Shown here in pieces: positions 7,604-16,919 of a stretch of DNA of 49,066 nucleotides. This DNA is from an uncultured Prevotella sp. (GTDB lineage Bacteria; Bacteroidota; Bacteroidia; Bacteroidales; Bacteroidaceae): positions 1 through 49,066 of the forward strand of contig CALUGA010000018.1 in NCBI GenBank assembly GCA_944320105.1, written 5' to 3'. How positions within the stretch are numbered: position 1 is the stretch's first letter; every line of letters begins with the position of its first letter. The notes beneath the pieces were generated by a model. It was not told the DNA's origin. It did not search any database and saw only the letters and a list, made by a program, of their open reading frames with translations. The translations under genes were made by a program, and so were the position numbers.

Positions 7604-9667
7604 ATGAAACAATTATTCACCGCAATGCTACTGGCCACCAGCTGTGCCTCAGCCTGCGCGCAACCGCGCTACGACATGGACAACATTCAGCGCGAAAGGC
7701 TCAACCGCGGCGTGGTGGCCCTGAGGCAGGACGACGGCCACGTGGCTGTAAGCTGGCGCACACTGGCCTCCGACCGCAAAGGCGAGCCATTTGACATATA
7801 CCGCAACGGAGTGAAGCTCAACGCCGAACCGCTGACCACTGGCGGCACATTCTACGTAGACGACAAGCCGCTCGACACCGACGCCACATACGAGATACGC
7901 GGCGGCGGAGCCAACGGCAGCTTCACGCTAAAGGCAGGCGCGCCCATTGGCTACCTGCCAATAAAGCTCCAGAAGCCCGAGGGCGGCACCACGCCCGACG
8001 GGCGCGACTTTACTTATTCGGCCAACGACGCGAGCGTTGGCGACGTGGACGGCGACGGCCAATACGAAATAATACTGAAGTGGGACCCGTCGAACGCGCA
8101 CGACAACTCGCACCCGGGCTTCACCGGCAACACGCTATTCGACTGCTACCGCCTCGACGGCACCCGCCTGTGGCGCATCGACATGGGCCGCAACATACGC
8201 AGCGGGGCGCACTACGTGCCGTTCATTGTCTACGATTTCGACGGTGACGGGCGCGCCGAGCTGATGGTGAAGACCGCCGACGGCACCATCGACGGCACAG
8301 GCCGCGCCATTGGCGACCCCAAGGCCGACTGGCGCGAGGGCATAGCTGAGGCAAAGGCCAACTTCGAGAAAAACCGCGAGGCCGTGAAGCAGGAACAGGC
8401 CGAAAGGGAAGAGATGCGCCGCAAGCTGGAACAGATGCGCCGCGAAGGCCGCAGGCCCACCCGTGAGGAGATGCGCAAGCTGTGGGGCGGAAGGCGCACA
8501 CACACCGGCCGCTACGACGGGCGCATACTCAGCGGGGCGGAATACATCACCGTTTTCAACGGACTCACCGGGGCGGCAATGGACTCGCAGCCTTACATAC
8601 CGGAGCGGGGCGACGTGCGCTCGTGGGGCGACGACAACGGAAACCGCTCCGAACGCTACCTTGCCGCCCTTGGCTACTTCGACGGGAAACGCCCCTCGGC
8701 CTTGTTCTGCCGTGGATACTACACGCGAACGGTACTGGCGGCATGGGATTGGGACGGCAAGAAACTCACCAACCGATGGACGTTTGACACCAACGACAAG
8801 CAATGGAACGACTACGCCGGGCAGGGAAACCACAACCTGCGAGTGGCCGACGTGGATGCCGACGGGTGCGATGAGATCCTTTACGGTTCAATGGCCGTGG
8901 ACAACGACGGCACCGGACTTTACAACACGGGCATGGGCCACGGCGACGCCATGCACCTGACGGTGTTCGACCCAACCAGCGACAAGCTGCAACTCTGGGA
9001 CTGCCACGAGAACCGCCGCGACGGTTCCTCGCTGCGCGATGCCGCCACCGGCAAGGTAATATTCCAGATAAAGAGCAACTATGACGTTGGCCGATGCATG
9101 GCAGCCGACATCGACCCCACCAACCCGGGCCTGGAGATGTGGAGCAGCGACAGCCATGGCATACGCAACATAAAGGGCGAAGTGGTGTCGCCTAAGCCAA
9201 GCGGCGACGAGGCCAAGGACGATGAGAAGCTGAAAGAGCAGGACGACACCGCGCTCTATATGCGCGGAATGCGCCTGCCTACGAACTCGGCCGTATGGTG
9301 GGACGGCGACCTGCTGCGCGAGATGCTCGACCACAACCGCGTGTCGAAGTACGACTGGACTACGGGGCGAATGCAGCTGCTGAAAGAATTTGAGGGCTGC
9401 CAGTTCAACAACGGCACGAAGTCGAACCCTTGCCTGAGCGCCGACATACTGGGCGACTGGCGCGAGGAGGTGCTCGTGCGCACCAACAACAGCAGCGAAC
9501 TGCGCCTCTACGTCAGCACGATACCAACCGAATACCGCATAAACTGCCTCATGGAGGATATTCCGTATCGCATCGGCGTGGCTACGGAGAACGTGGGCTA
9601 CAACCAGCCGCCGCACACTGGGTTCTACCTCGGACCAGACAAGACGGCGCACAACTTCCTGAAATGA
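7604..9667 (+). CDS. Rhamnogalacturonan lyase, polysaccharide lyase family 11, with a charged helical insertion
   Basis: The 687-residue protein has a signal peptide (about 1-20; ATSC or SAC could allow lipidation). PL11 enzymes cut the rhamnose-galacturonic acid backbone of rhamnogalacturonan-I by beta-elimination in a calcium-rich beta-propeller. Family marks are NRGVVALRQDDGHVAVSWR, the calcium-loop sequences DVDGDGQYE (147-155) and DFDGDGRAE (211-219), WGDDNGNRSERYLAA, and the late LSADILGDWREEVLVR and NQPPHTGFYLG. Residues about 244-293 (8333-8482) form a lysine-, glutamate- and arginine-rich helix that the other two PL11 proteins here lack. It has no T9SS-like tail, unlike them. Its gene faces the enzyme operon across a shared terminator. 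Confident family call; exo or endo action unknown. Confidence 0.92.
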   Translation: MKQLFTAMLLATSCASACAQPRYDMDNIQRERLNRGVVALRQDDGHVAVSWRTLASDRKGEPFDIYRNGVKLNAEPLTTGGTFYVDDKPLDTDATYEIRGGGANGSFTLKAGAPIGYLPIKLQKPEGGTTPDGRDFTYSANDASVGDVDGDGQYEIILKWDPSNAHDNSHPGFTGNTLFDCYRLDGTRLWRIDMGRNIRSGAHYVPFIVYDFDGDGRAELMVKTADGTIDGTGRAIGDPKADWREGIAEAKANFEKNREAVKQEQAEREEMRRKLEQMRREGRRPTREEMRKLWGGRRTHTGRYDGRILSGAEYITVFNGLTGAAMDSQPYIPERGDVRSWGDDNGNRSERYLAALGYFDGKRPSALFCRGYYTRTVLAAWDWDGKKLTNRWTFDTNDKQWNDYAGQGNHNLRVADVDADGCDEILYGSMAVDNDGTGLYNTGMGHGDAMHLTVFDPTSDKLQLWDCHENRRDGSSLRDAATGKVIFQIKSNYDVGRCMAADIDPTNPGLEMWSSDSHGIRNIKGEVVSPKPSGDEAKDDEKLKEQDDTALYMRGMRLPTNSAVWWDGDLLREMLDHNRVSKYDWTTGRMQLLKEFEGCQFNNGTKSNPCLSADILGDWREEVLVRTNNSSELRLYVSTIPTEYRINCLMEDIPYRIGVATENVGYNQPPHTGFYLGPDKTAHNFLK

Positions 9668-9725
9668 CACCCTAAACAACGCCGCGTGATGCCGACAGGC
9701 ACTCCGCGGCGACCCGGCAGAACAA

Positions 9726-9764
9726 AACAACGGCCAGCCTTGGCATTCAAGGCCGGCCGTTGTT
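9726..9764. terminator. Bidirectional terminator between PL11 and the esterase operon
   Basis: Inverted arms AACAACGGCCAGCCTTG (9726-9742) and its complement (9748-9764), with one mismatch, form a GC-rich stem with a 5-nt loop between converging genes. A-rich DNA lies before the left arm, giving a T-rich tract for minus-strand transcripts. Confidence 0.7.
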
Positions 9765-9787
9765 CGTTTATGAAAACCCTTTACGCG

Positions 9788-10770
9788 CTACTGCTTGCCG
9801 CCTGCAGCCCCGCCACTGCGACGCTTGGGCTTCAAGGCCGCAGGGGCAGCTCCGCCCTGCCCCTTGCCACCATCGGCCCAGCAGGCGGGCTTCGCCACCT
9901 CTATCGACGCGCCTTCCACGAGCTTCAGCTCCACGAGTTTGTTGTACATCATCTTGCCCAGATACTCTGTAGAGGCAGAGTCGAAATGCAGCACGTCGGG
10001 CAGAAGCCCGGCCTCGCTCATGTCAATATAGTACACATTGGGCAGCTCGGCAGCAACACGCATCTGCGCCTCCTCCACCTCCCTACTGTACATGCGGCTC
10101 TTGTGCGACACAGTTCCGAAGATAAATGGCAGCGCCTTGTCCTTTTCGCGGCCGGTCTTGGCATATATGGCAGCGCGCATATAGTTTATCATGTCCTTGA
10201 AGTTCTTGTAGTAATGGGCAGAATACTTGCAGTCGCTCTCGCCCTGGTGCCACATGATGGCCTTTACGTCGAAGCCTTGCCTTAGGCCGCCCAAAGTTGT
10301 GTCCACGCACTCGGCAAAGCCATCTGTAAGCGACTTCGTGAGCGACTTGCCCACCTTTACGTCGCCACGGTATGCCTTGTTGCGCCCAATCCACTCCACA
10401 TCGGCACACCAAGCGGGCTTCCTGCTGCCATTGGCGGCAGTGTCGATGGCTGTTCCGCCATACGTACACTTGATGGCGTAAAAGTCTTCCTGCGATGCAA
10501 GGTCGATGAAGTGGTTCGTGACGTCGCAGAAAGCGAAACGCTTGCCGAAGCGGAATTTGCCGAAACGCCCGCCGCCTCGCAGTGTTACGTTGCGTAGCGC
10601 AAGTGCTTGTAGCCACCCTTTAGATAAGTGGGCAGCTTGTCCACGCTTTCCCTGCCATCGGCATTCGACTGCCCTGCAGTAATATAAACGGCAGCCGGGT
10701 TCTGTGCCGACACGCACAAAGCCAGCCCGACAGCCACCAACAATGTGGCCACATACCTCCTGTTTAGCAT
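9788..10770 (-). pseudogene. SGNH/SASA-type carbohydrate acetylesterase, frameshifted
   Basis: The reading frame opens at 10768-10770 with a signal peptide (MLNRRYVATLLVAVGLALC) and the catalytic-serine motif AVYITAGQSNADGRES, then hits a stop at 10585-10587. The rest of the enzyme continues in another frame from about 10600 down to the stop at 9788, with TYGGTAID, the IMWHQGESD oxyanion block and the LHFDS catalytic histidine region. One missing base near 10590-10602 would rejoin them. The family (sialate O-acetylesterase/DUF303-like) removes acetyl groups from sugars; here pectin acetyl groups are likely. The tail after about 10 kb is a glycine/alanine/lysine-rich extension. It is the last gene of the enzyme operon, 46 bp after the two-domain esterase. 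It could be a true mutation or a base-calling error. Confidence 0.85.
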
Positions 10771-10816
10771 AATGTATTCTTGTTTAAAGTCAAAATAAAT
10801 CGAAGCCGGGGCAACG

Positions 10817-12229
10817 CTACTTGCCGCCAATGGCCTTGGCCACTGCCTTGGCTATCTCTGCGGCCCCCTTTGCCGTGGGATGGATGCCATCGCGCTGCAT
10901 CATGCCTGACTCAGGGTTGATGAGCGGATGCAGGTCAATGACGTGCGACTTGTTTTTCTTGGCCACCTTCTTTATTGCGGGAATGATGTCGGCCACCACG
11001 ATGGAGTCGCGTATCTGGTTGTCGCCCTGCTTGGCGCGCGCATCGCCCGAGGCCACGGGGCAGCACAGATAGACAGCGGGCTTGGCGGGAAGAGCCTCAA
11101 GCTCGTCAACCATCTGCTGCAGGTCTGCGGCAAACTCCTTGCCGTAGTTGTCCCAATTGCGCGGCTTGCTGTCGTTGGTGCCGAGCTTTATCACAACGAT
11201 GTCGGGGTTGAAAGCCTTGGCCTCGGCCCATGCTTTCTCCCTCATGTAAGGGCGGTCGCCATGGTTGAGCAGCGTGCGGCCGCTCACGCCGAAGTTGCGC
11301 ACACAGTAGCCCTCGCCCAGAATCTTCTGCAGCTGGGCGGGATAGCCCTGCACGTCGGCCATGTCGATGCCGTACCCGTCGGTGATGCTGTTGCCCACGC
11401 AGGCCACGCGCTTGGCCGTGGCGGCAGGTGCCTTGATGCCCTTGAGCCATGCGGTAAGCTCGCCGAGCATCTGGTCGTGGTATGCAAACGAGGAGCGGAA
11501 GCCGAAGCCGTGGCCGCCGGCGGGATAGATGTGCATGGCGGCGGGGATGCCGGCCTTGCGCAAGGCCACGTAGTAAGGCAGGCCGTTGGTGAGCGGCGGC
11601 ACGGCACGGTCGTCGCCGGCCATGACGATGAAAGCTGGGGGCGTTTGGTGGCGGCGCACCTGCTTGTCGTTTGAGAACTCCTTCACGAGCTTGTCGTCGC
11701 GCCGTCCGTCACCGAGGAAGTTGACCACCGAACCTTTATGCGTCACGCGCTCGTCCATCGAGATTACGGGGTAGAAAAGTATCTGGAAGTCGGGGCGCGC
11801 CTCGATGGGGGCATGGGTAGCCGTGGTTGAAGCCAAGTGGCCGCCTGCGGAGAAGCCCATTATGCCCACGTCGTAGGGATTGACGCGCCACGCCTCGGCA
11901 CTGTCGCGCACGGTGCAGATGGCATTCTGCGCGTCGCTCATGGGCAGCGAGCGGTCGCCCTTGGGCATACGGTAGGTAAGCACGCAGTAGGCAATGCCCT
12001 GGCGGTTGAAGTATTCGGCCCAGTCAGTGCCCTCGTTCTGCATAGAGAGGTGCGAGTAACCGCCGCCGGGGCAGCCCACGATGGCACGGCCCGTAGGGCT
12101 TTCAGGCAAGAACACCTGTATGTTTGCAGCCCCGTCGGGCGTAAGGTTGACGGTAAGCTTGCGCGCCGTCTGTGCCTGCGCAGCCACACCGAGCAGCACA
12201 CCGGCACAAAGCAAAATAGATTTCCTCAT
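10817..12229 (-). CDS. Two-domain esterase: alpha/beta hydrolase fused to SGNH hydrolase
   Basis: The 470-residue secreted protein has a signal peptide ending AAQAQ (about 1-20). Residues 25-268 are an alpha/beta hydrolase of the BD-FAE/acetyl-esterase type: oxyanion loop CPGGGY (53-58), nucleophile S127 in GFSAGG, D206 in AGDD and H240 in GGHGF. Residues 274-470 are an SGNH/GDSL hydrolase: GNSITDGYG (279-287, nucleophile S281), GVSG (314-317), GTND (350-353) and DGIHP (447-451). Both catalytic sets look intact. Each half should release acetyl or related acyl groups; the neighbours suggest pectin as substrate. It is the third gene of the GH27-GH78 operon. Exact ester specificity cannot be read. 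Confidence 0.9.
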   Translation of the reverse strand: MRKSILLCAGVLLGVAAQAQTARKLTVNLTPDGAANIQVFLPESPTGRAIVGCPGGGYSHLSMQNEGTDWAEYFNRQGIAYCVLTYRMPKGDRSLPMSDAQNAICTVRDSAEAWRVNPYDVGIMGFSAGGHLASTTATHAPIEARPDFQILFYPVISMDERVTHKGSVVNFLGDGRRDDKLVKEFSNDKQVRRHQTPPAFIVMAGDDRAVPPLTNGLPYYVALRKAGIPAAMHIYPAGGHGFGFRSSFAYHDQMLGELTAWLKGIKAPAATAKRVACVGNSITDGYGIDMADVQGYPAQLQKILGEGYCVRNFGVSGRTLLNHGDRPYMREKAWAEAKAFNPDIVVIKLGTNDSKPRNWDNYGKEFAADLQQMVDELEALPAKPAVYLCCPVASGDARAKQGDNQIRDSIVVADIIPAIKKVAKKNKSHVIDLHPLINPESGMMQRDGIHPTAKGAAEIAKAVAKAIGGK

Positions 12230-12420
12230 ATCGTTATATTTAAAACACTTTTAATTCAATATCTGCGGAGACAGCCTAAACCCTGCGCATCGGCCATTTT
12301 TCTTAATTCTTAATCCCTAAGCCCTGCACATCAGCCATTTTTCTTAATTCTTAATCCCTAATTCTTAATTCCCAATGCCCTGCGCTTAAGCAATTTCTTT
12401 TAACTTTTAATCTTTAACTT
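12230..12420 (-). repeat. Inter-gene spacer with 41-bp direct repeats
   Basis: The 191-bp spacer between GH78 and the esterase gene holds two near-identical copies of a 41-bp unit starting CCCTGCGCATCGGCCA (12281-12321 and 12322-12361), then a decayed third. The repeats contain TTCTTAATTCTTAATCCCTA tracts. This is the only long gap in an otherwise tightly packed operon. No promoter box is evident in it. Confidence 0.75.
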
Positions 12421-15117
12421 TTAATTCCCAAAGCTCCACTCCCCCGAGCCTATCTCGCGCACGGTGCCGTCAGGCAGATGCACTTCGGCTGTGGTGTTGG
12501 CCGGTATCGACACCCTCCACGTCACCTTGCCGCCATCACGCCTCCACTCACTGCTGATGATGCCGTATGGCGAGCGGTGGGAGGCAGCCACGCCGGTGAG
12601 CTTCTGGATGCTGAAGTCGGGCTTGAGCACAATGCGCTTGAAGCCCGGCGCGCTCATGTCGGGGCGTATGCCGGCCAGATGCTCGTAGCACCAAGGCAGC
12701 AGGTCGCCAAGCAACATCACATGATTGCCGCTGTTCATCGACGGGTTGGCGGTGTCGCCGTTCCACAGTTCCCAGATGGTGGTCGCGCCGCGGCGCACCA
12801 TATATCCCCAGCCGGGATAAGTGTCGGCAGTGGCAAGGGCGTATGCCACATCGCCGCGCCCCATGCCAGAGAGCTGGCGCATGAGCCACTGGATGCCTAT
12901 CACGCCCGCGCTGATATGCGTGGAGTTCTTGACGGTGATGGTATGGATAAGGCTGTCGGCCACGCCCTTGGCTGCATCTGCCGGCACCATGCCCATGGCC
13001 AGGGGCAGGAGGTTGGCAGTAACGGTGCCGTTGGAGTAGCGTCCGCCAACGAAGAACGTGTCGTTGACGGCCTTGAGCGTCACCTCGGCATCGCGGGCAA
13101 AGCGCCCTGCATCGGCAGCAAAGCCAAACTGCGCGGCGTAACGCTGCATCATGCGGTTGAGATAGTAATAATAAGCCGAGGAAATGAGCCTCCCGTCGGT
13201 CATGCGGGCAGGGTCCTTGCTGTGTACGAGCTTGGGCGACTCGGGCGGCACGCACCAGTCGCCATAGCGGTCGTAAGGCACAAGGCCGCCTTCGTAGTTG
13301 TCGCGCTTTACCATGTCGAGGAAACGCTTTATGGCCGCATAGCTCTCGCGCATGGGGCGCAGGTCGCCATACTGGCGGTAAAGCATCTCGCAGGCAAAGG
13401 GGAGGCAGGCGGGCCACGTTATGTTGGTGTTGTAGAGCCGCCAGTAGGCCGGCGTAACGTCGCTGATGCGCCCGTCGGCACGCTGGCCGTCACGTATGTC
13501 GCCCATCCACTTGGAGTAAAGCGCGTGGTTGTCCATGAGGTAGCTCTCGCCGAGGCAGCCCGTAGTGCGGTCGCCGAGCCACGGCATGCGCTCGTCGCGC
13601 TGGGGGCAGTCGATGGGCATTCCCTTGTAGTTGCTGCGCACCCCGCGCCGCGCGTTGGCCACGATGGCGTTGAGCAGGCTCTCGCCGCCGGCCTCGCATG
13701 CCGCGAAAGCGGTGCCGTCGTCGTCCATGCGGTCGGCTATCAGCTCGCGCACTATGTCGCACGAGGCTATGTCGTCAACGCCGGTAATCTCCACGTAGCG
13801 GAAACCGTAGTAGGTAAACTCGGGCGACCAGCGGTGACGGCGGCCGTCGCCTACATACCACGCCGCGGCCTCGGCACTGCGGAGGTTGGCCACATAGAGC
13901 GCGGAGTCGCCACCGGCTAACAGCTCGGCGTGGCGTATGCGCACGGTGTCGCCAGCCGAGGGGCTGAGCGTGAGGCGCACACGGCCGGCATTGTTGGTGC
14001 CGAAGTCGATGATATGGCGGCGGCCATAGCTCCTGACGGCTACGGGGTGCTCGGTGGAATATACCGTCATGGGCGGCGTGATGTTGCCACGCAGCACCCC
14101 ACCCGGCTCGCCGACGACGGAAGCGGGAGTCCAACGGCTGTCGTCGAAGCCCGCAGACGACCAGCCAGCCTGCCCGCGACGGGCATCGTAAAGCTCTCCG
14201 TCGTACTCGTTGGCATAGCGCGTGGGGCCGTCGGCCGAGAACTTCCATGTGGCATCGGTGACGATGGTGTCGGCCCGCCCGCCCTCGTATTCAACGATGA
14301 GGTTGGCACGGAGCTTGGGATAACCGTAGGTTGTGCGGACGTTGGTCTGGTAGTTCTGCGTCTGGGCGAAATAGTGGCCGGGGGCCAGCTCCACGCCTAT
14401 GGCGTTGCGGGCCGACAGGAGCGGCGTGACATCGTAGGTGTCGTAGGCCACGGTCTTGGTATAGTCGGTAGGCACAGGCGTAAGCACGTCGTGGCCAACA
14501 CGGCTGCCGTTGATGTACAAGGTGTAGTTGCCCAAACCGCTGATGTGGATGGTAGCGCGGCGCAGCCGGCCCGCACCGAGAGCGAACTCCTTGCGAAGGC
14601 GGCGCACGGCCATGCGGCTGTGGCGCTCGGCACTGTCGCCGGGCAAGAGCGAGTCGAGCCCTATCCATGAGCCACGCCAGTTTGCCGGCGACATAAGTCC
14701 GGTGCTCCAGCTCGACGGTTCGCTCCAGCCGGAGTCGCCGCGGTTGGTTTTCACCTGCACGCGCCAGTGGTAAACACGGTTGGGGAGCAGTGTGGCCGAC
14801 TTAAAGGCAACCCACTGCGACGAGTCGGAACGCACCCAACCGCTATCCCACACGTCGCCCTCGAGACTGGCGGCGCGCTCACGTGAAGAGGCGACAATGA
14901 TGCGGTAGGCTGTCTGGAGCACGTTGCGCTCTGACGAGACTATCTGCCAGCCGAAGCGCGGCACGGAGACATCGAGCCCGACGGGGGACTCGCGCCCCTC
15001 GACAGTAAGGCGTTCGAGCCTGACGCCTGCCTCTGCCAGCGATACGAAGCTGAGCGCGACGGCAGCCAAAAATACGCGGCGCAAAACATGCACCATTCTA
15101 TAACTGTTTGCATTCAT
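12421..15117 (-). CDS. Alpha-L-rhamnosidase, glycoside hydrolase family 78
   Basis: The 898-residue protein has an N-terminal signal peptide; the likelier start may be the second ATG (15096, MVHVLRR). GH78 enzymes release alpha-linked L-rhamnose with inversion, here probably from rhamnogalacturonan fragments in the periplasm. The expected order is seen: Ig-like/jelly-roll N-terminal domains (about 31-140 and 150-340), the linker DFGTNNAGRVRLTL, then the (alpha/alpha)6 barrel with the acidic catalytic block DCPQRDERMPWLGD (503-516) and the later TIWELWNGD region that carries the second glutamate, and a C-terminal beta-sandwich beginning around PGFKRIVLKPDFS. It lies 33 bp after the GH27 gene. 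The family call is firm; the glycosidic linkage is inferred. Confidence 0.95.
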   Translation of the reverse strand: MNANSYRMVHVLRRVFLAAVALSFVSLAEAGVRLERLTVEGRESPVGLDVSVPRFGWQIVSSERNVLQTAYRIIVASSRERAASLEGDVWDSGWVRSDSSQWVAFKSATLLPNRVYHWRVQVKTNRGDSGWSEPSSWSTGLMSPANWRGSWIGLDSLLPGDSAERHSRMAVRRLRKEFALGAGRLRRATIHISGLGNYTLYINGSRVGHDVLTPVPTDYTKTVAYDTYDVTPLLSARNAIGVELAPGHYFAQTQNYQTNVRTTYGYPKLRANLIVEYEGGRADTIVTDATWKFSADGPTRYANEYDGELYDARRGQAGWSSAGFDDSRWTPASVVGEPGGVLRGNITPPMTVYSTEHPVAVRSYGRRHIIDFGTNNAGRVRLTLSPSAGDTVRIRHAELLAGGDSALYVANLRSAEAAAWYVGDGRRHRWSPEFTYYGFRYVEITGVDDIASCDIVRELIADRMDDDGTAFAACEAGGESLLNAIVANARRGVRSNYKGMPIDCPQRDERMPWLGDRTTGCLGESYLMDNHALYSKWMGDIRDGQRADGRISDVTPAYWRLYNTNITWPACLPFACEMLYRQYGDLRPMRESYAAIKRFLDMVKRDNYEGGLVPYDRYGDWCVPPESPKLVHSKDPARMTDGRLISSAYYYYLNRMMQRYAAQFGFAADAGRFARDAEVTLKAVNDTFFVGGRYSNGTVTANLLPLAMGMVPADAAKGVADSLIHTITVKNSTHISAGVIGIQWLMRQLSGMGRGDVAYALATADTYPGWGYMVRRGATTIWELWNGDTANPSMNSGNHVMLLGDLLPWCYEHLAGIRPDMSAPGFKRIVLKPDFSIQKLTGVAASHRSPYGIISSEWRRDGGKVTWRVSIPANTTAEVHLPDGTVREIGSGEWSFGN

Positions 15118-15150
15118 AATGTCATTGCAACGGAATGTTTATTAAAAAGG

Positions 15151-16794
15151 TCACTCGACGGGGCGAAGCTCAAACTTGTCAATGTCGGGAGTCCAGCCGT
15201 AGGGATAGCCCATCTCTACGGTGTTGAGACCGGGCGCAAGGCTTACGGGGATGGTGACCGTGGCCAGCTTGCCCTCGGCGGCAAGTCCGTCGAGCAGCGT
15301 CGCCTGCCCGTTGACGGTCACTTGGAGGCGGCGGCGCGGCGCAGGCACGTAGCTTATGGTCATAAGGTAATCGCCGCCTGAGGCACTGTACACGTCGTTC
15401 CAGCGGGCGGTGTTCTCGCGGCGGCCTCCAAGCCACGACACCACCATGCCACCCGAGGCATCGGGATTGGCGGCGTAGAGCACCTGGTGCTTAACCTTGC
15501 CAAGGGCATCGAAGCAATGCAAGTAAGCCCACTCGGCCTCATAAACGGTTGGCTCTATGCGCTCCTTGCCTTCGGCGCGCAGTATGCGCACGCTGCGCGC
15601 AGGCAGGTCGCAGACGATACTGTCGGTGGCGGCCTTCAGGTCTTCGCGGCGCACGAGGTCGCGCAGCCTCACCTTGCCGTCATAGCCGAGCAGTGAAAGC
15701 GGCACGGAGAAGTGGCAGGCACTGTCTGACGGGTTATAGAGGGCGACGGCCCGGGCCGGGCCACGAAGTTCCTCGATGTCCTTGACCAGCACATAGCCCT
15801 CGCCGGAATGCTGGACAACGCGGGCCTGCAGGCCGAGCGGGTCTTGGTTGAGGGCTATAAGCTCGGGGTTCTTTATCAGGCGGAGCGAGGCTTCGGGGAT
15901 GGCAGTCATGTCGCAGCCTATCATAAGCGGCGAACTCATGATGCACCACATTCCGAAATGCACCTCTTCTTCGTTCTGCGGCAGGCCGCGGCCTATCTCT
16001 AGCATATCCATATCGTTGTAATGGCCGCCGGAGCAATAGGCTGACAGGTAGAGGTTGAGCTCGATGATGTTCTTCACCGACAACCAGCGGGGGCGTATGT
16101 CGGGGCTGATGCGCCACGAGCGGGCAACGGAACTGGCCCACGTACCGGGGAAAGCCCATCGGCAGACGTTTATCTCTACATCGCCACAACCTTCGGCCTT
16201 GAACGCCTCGCTGATCTCGGTGTAGCGGCGGCGCTCGTCGAGGTTAAGCTCGGTGCCGGCCCCGCAGTAGTCTATCTTGATGAAGTCGAAGCCCCACTCC
16301 TTGAAATAAAGGCGCGCATCCTGGCGCTCGTGACCGTAAAGGCCTGCCCAGAAGCCGTTCGGGTCGTCGTCATAGCGTGAACCGCAGGTGTGGCTCCCGG
16401 CATCGGAATAGATGCCGGCCTTGAAGCCGAGCGAATGGATATAGTCGGCCACGAGGTGCATGCCGCGCGGGAACCGCTGCGGATGGCAGTGCATCTGGCC
16501 GGTGCTGTCGCGATAGCCGAAAAAGCCGTCGTCGATGTTTATGTAGCGATAGCCCGCGTCTTTCAAGCCCTTTGCCACCATGGCATCGGCCTGGCGCATG
16601 ATCAATGTGTCGCTGATGTTGACATGATAAGTGTTCCAGGAACTCCAACCCATGGCCGGAGGAACAACGGACTCAGTGCTGGCGGGCAAAGGCAGCGCGG
16701 CTCCTGCCGCTGCCGAGGCAGCCCCACTGGCCGAGCCAATGGCTGCCAGCCCGGGGGCAAGCGCAAAGGCGCATAGAAGTAAAGTCTTGTTCAT
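15151..16794 (-). CDS. Glycoside hydrolase family 27: alpha-galactosidase or beta-L-arabinopyranosidase, with C-terminal CBM-like domain
   Basis: This 547-residue protein has a long alanine-rich signal region (1-45). The (beta/alpha)8 barrel starts at PPAMGWSSWNTY (45-56) and shows INIDDGFF, FIKIDYCG (171-178, nucleophile D175) and the acid/base D263 in GGHYNDMDML. These are the two aspartates of GH27, a retaining family. A Greek-key beta domain follows to about 420. The last 125 residues (from about YEAEWAYLHC) look like a CBM35/CBM6-type beta-sandwich. It is the first gene of the enzyme operon, with a promoter candidate 118 bp upstream. In a rhamnogalacturonan locus it may strip alpha-galactose or beta-arabinopyranose; the residues that separate these were not resolved. 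Confidence 0.92.
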   Translation of the reverse strand: MNKTLLLCAFALAPGLAAIGSASGAASAAAGAALPLPASTESVVPPAMGWSSWNTYHVNISDTLIMRQADAMVAKGLKDAGYRYINIDDGFFGYRDSTGQMHCHPQRFPRGMHLVADYIHSLGFKAGIYSDAGSHTCGSRYDDDPNGFWAGLYGHERQDARLYFKEWGFDFIKIDYCGAGTELNLDERRRYTEISEAFKAEGCGDVEINVCRWAFPGTWASSVARSWRISPDIRPRWLSVKNIIELNLYLSAYCSGGHYNDMDMLEIGRGLPQNEEEVHFGMWCIMSSPLMIGCDMTAIPEASLRLIKNPELIALNQDPLGLQARVVQHSGEGYVLVKDIEELRGPARAVALYNPSDSACHFSVPLSLLGYDGKVRLRDLVRREDLKAATDSIVCDLPARSVRILRAEGKERIEPTVYEAEWAYLHCFDALGKVKHQVLYAANPDASGGMVVSWLGGRRENTARWNDVYSASGGDYLMTISYVPAPRRRLQVTVNGQATLLDGLAAEGKLATVTIPVSLAPGLNTVEMGYPYGWTPDIDKFELRPVE

Positions 16795-16911
16795 TTATAT
16801 GTTATTGGTAATATAATCTGCACAATCTTTCTGGTTAACTTATGCAATGGCTTTGCAAACGAGCGCAATGTAAGTTTACCTACAAACTTGCCGGGCGCAG
16901 CCTACCTTATG

Positions 16912-16919
16912 CAAAGGTA
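16912..16919 (-). promoter_or_regulatory. Candidate -7 box of the GH27-GH78-esterase operon
   Basis: On the minus strand the bases read TACCTTTG, an exact TAnnTTTG match, 118 bp upstream of the GH27 start. A clear -33 TTTG is missing, which would fit a regulated promoter. The box lies in a small dyad (TACCTT ATGCA AAGGTA). Confidence 0.5.

Noticed and set aside
10585-10605. Programmed ribosomal frameshift in the SASA esterase
   Set aside because: No slippery heptamer or downstream pseudoknot-like structure is apparent, and this enzyme family is not known for it. A mutation or base error is simpler.
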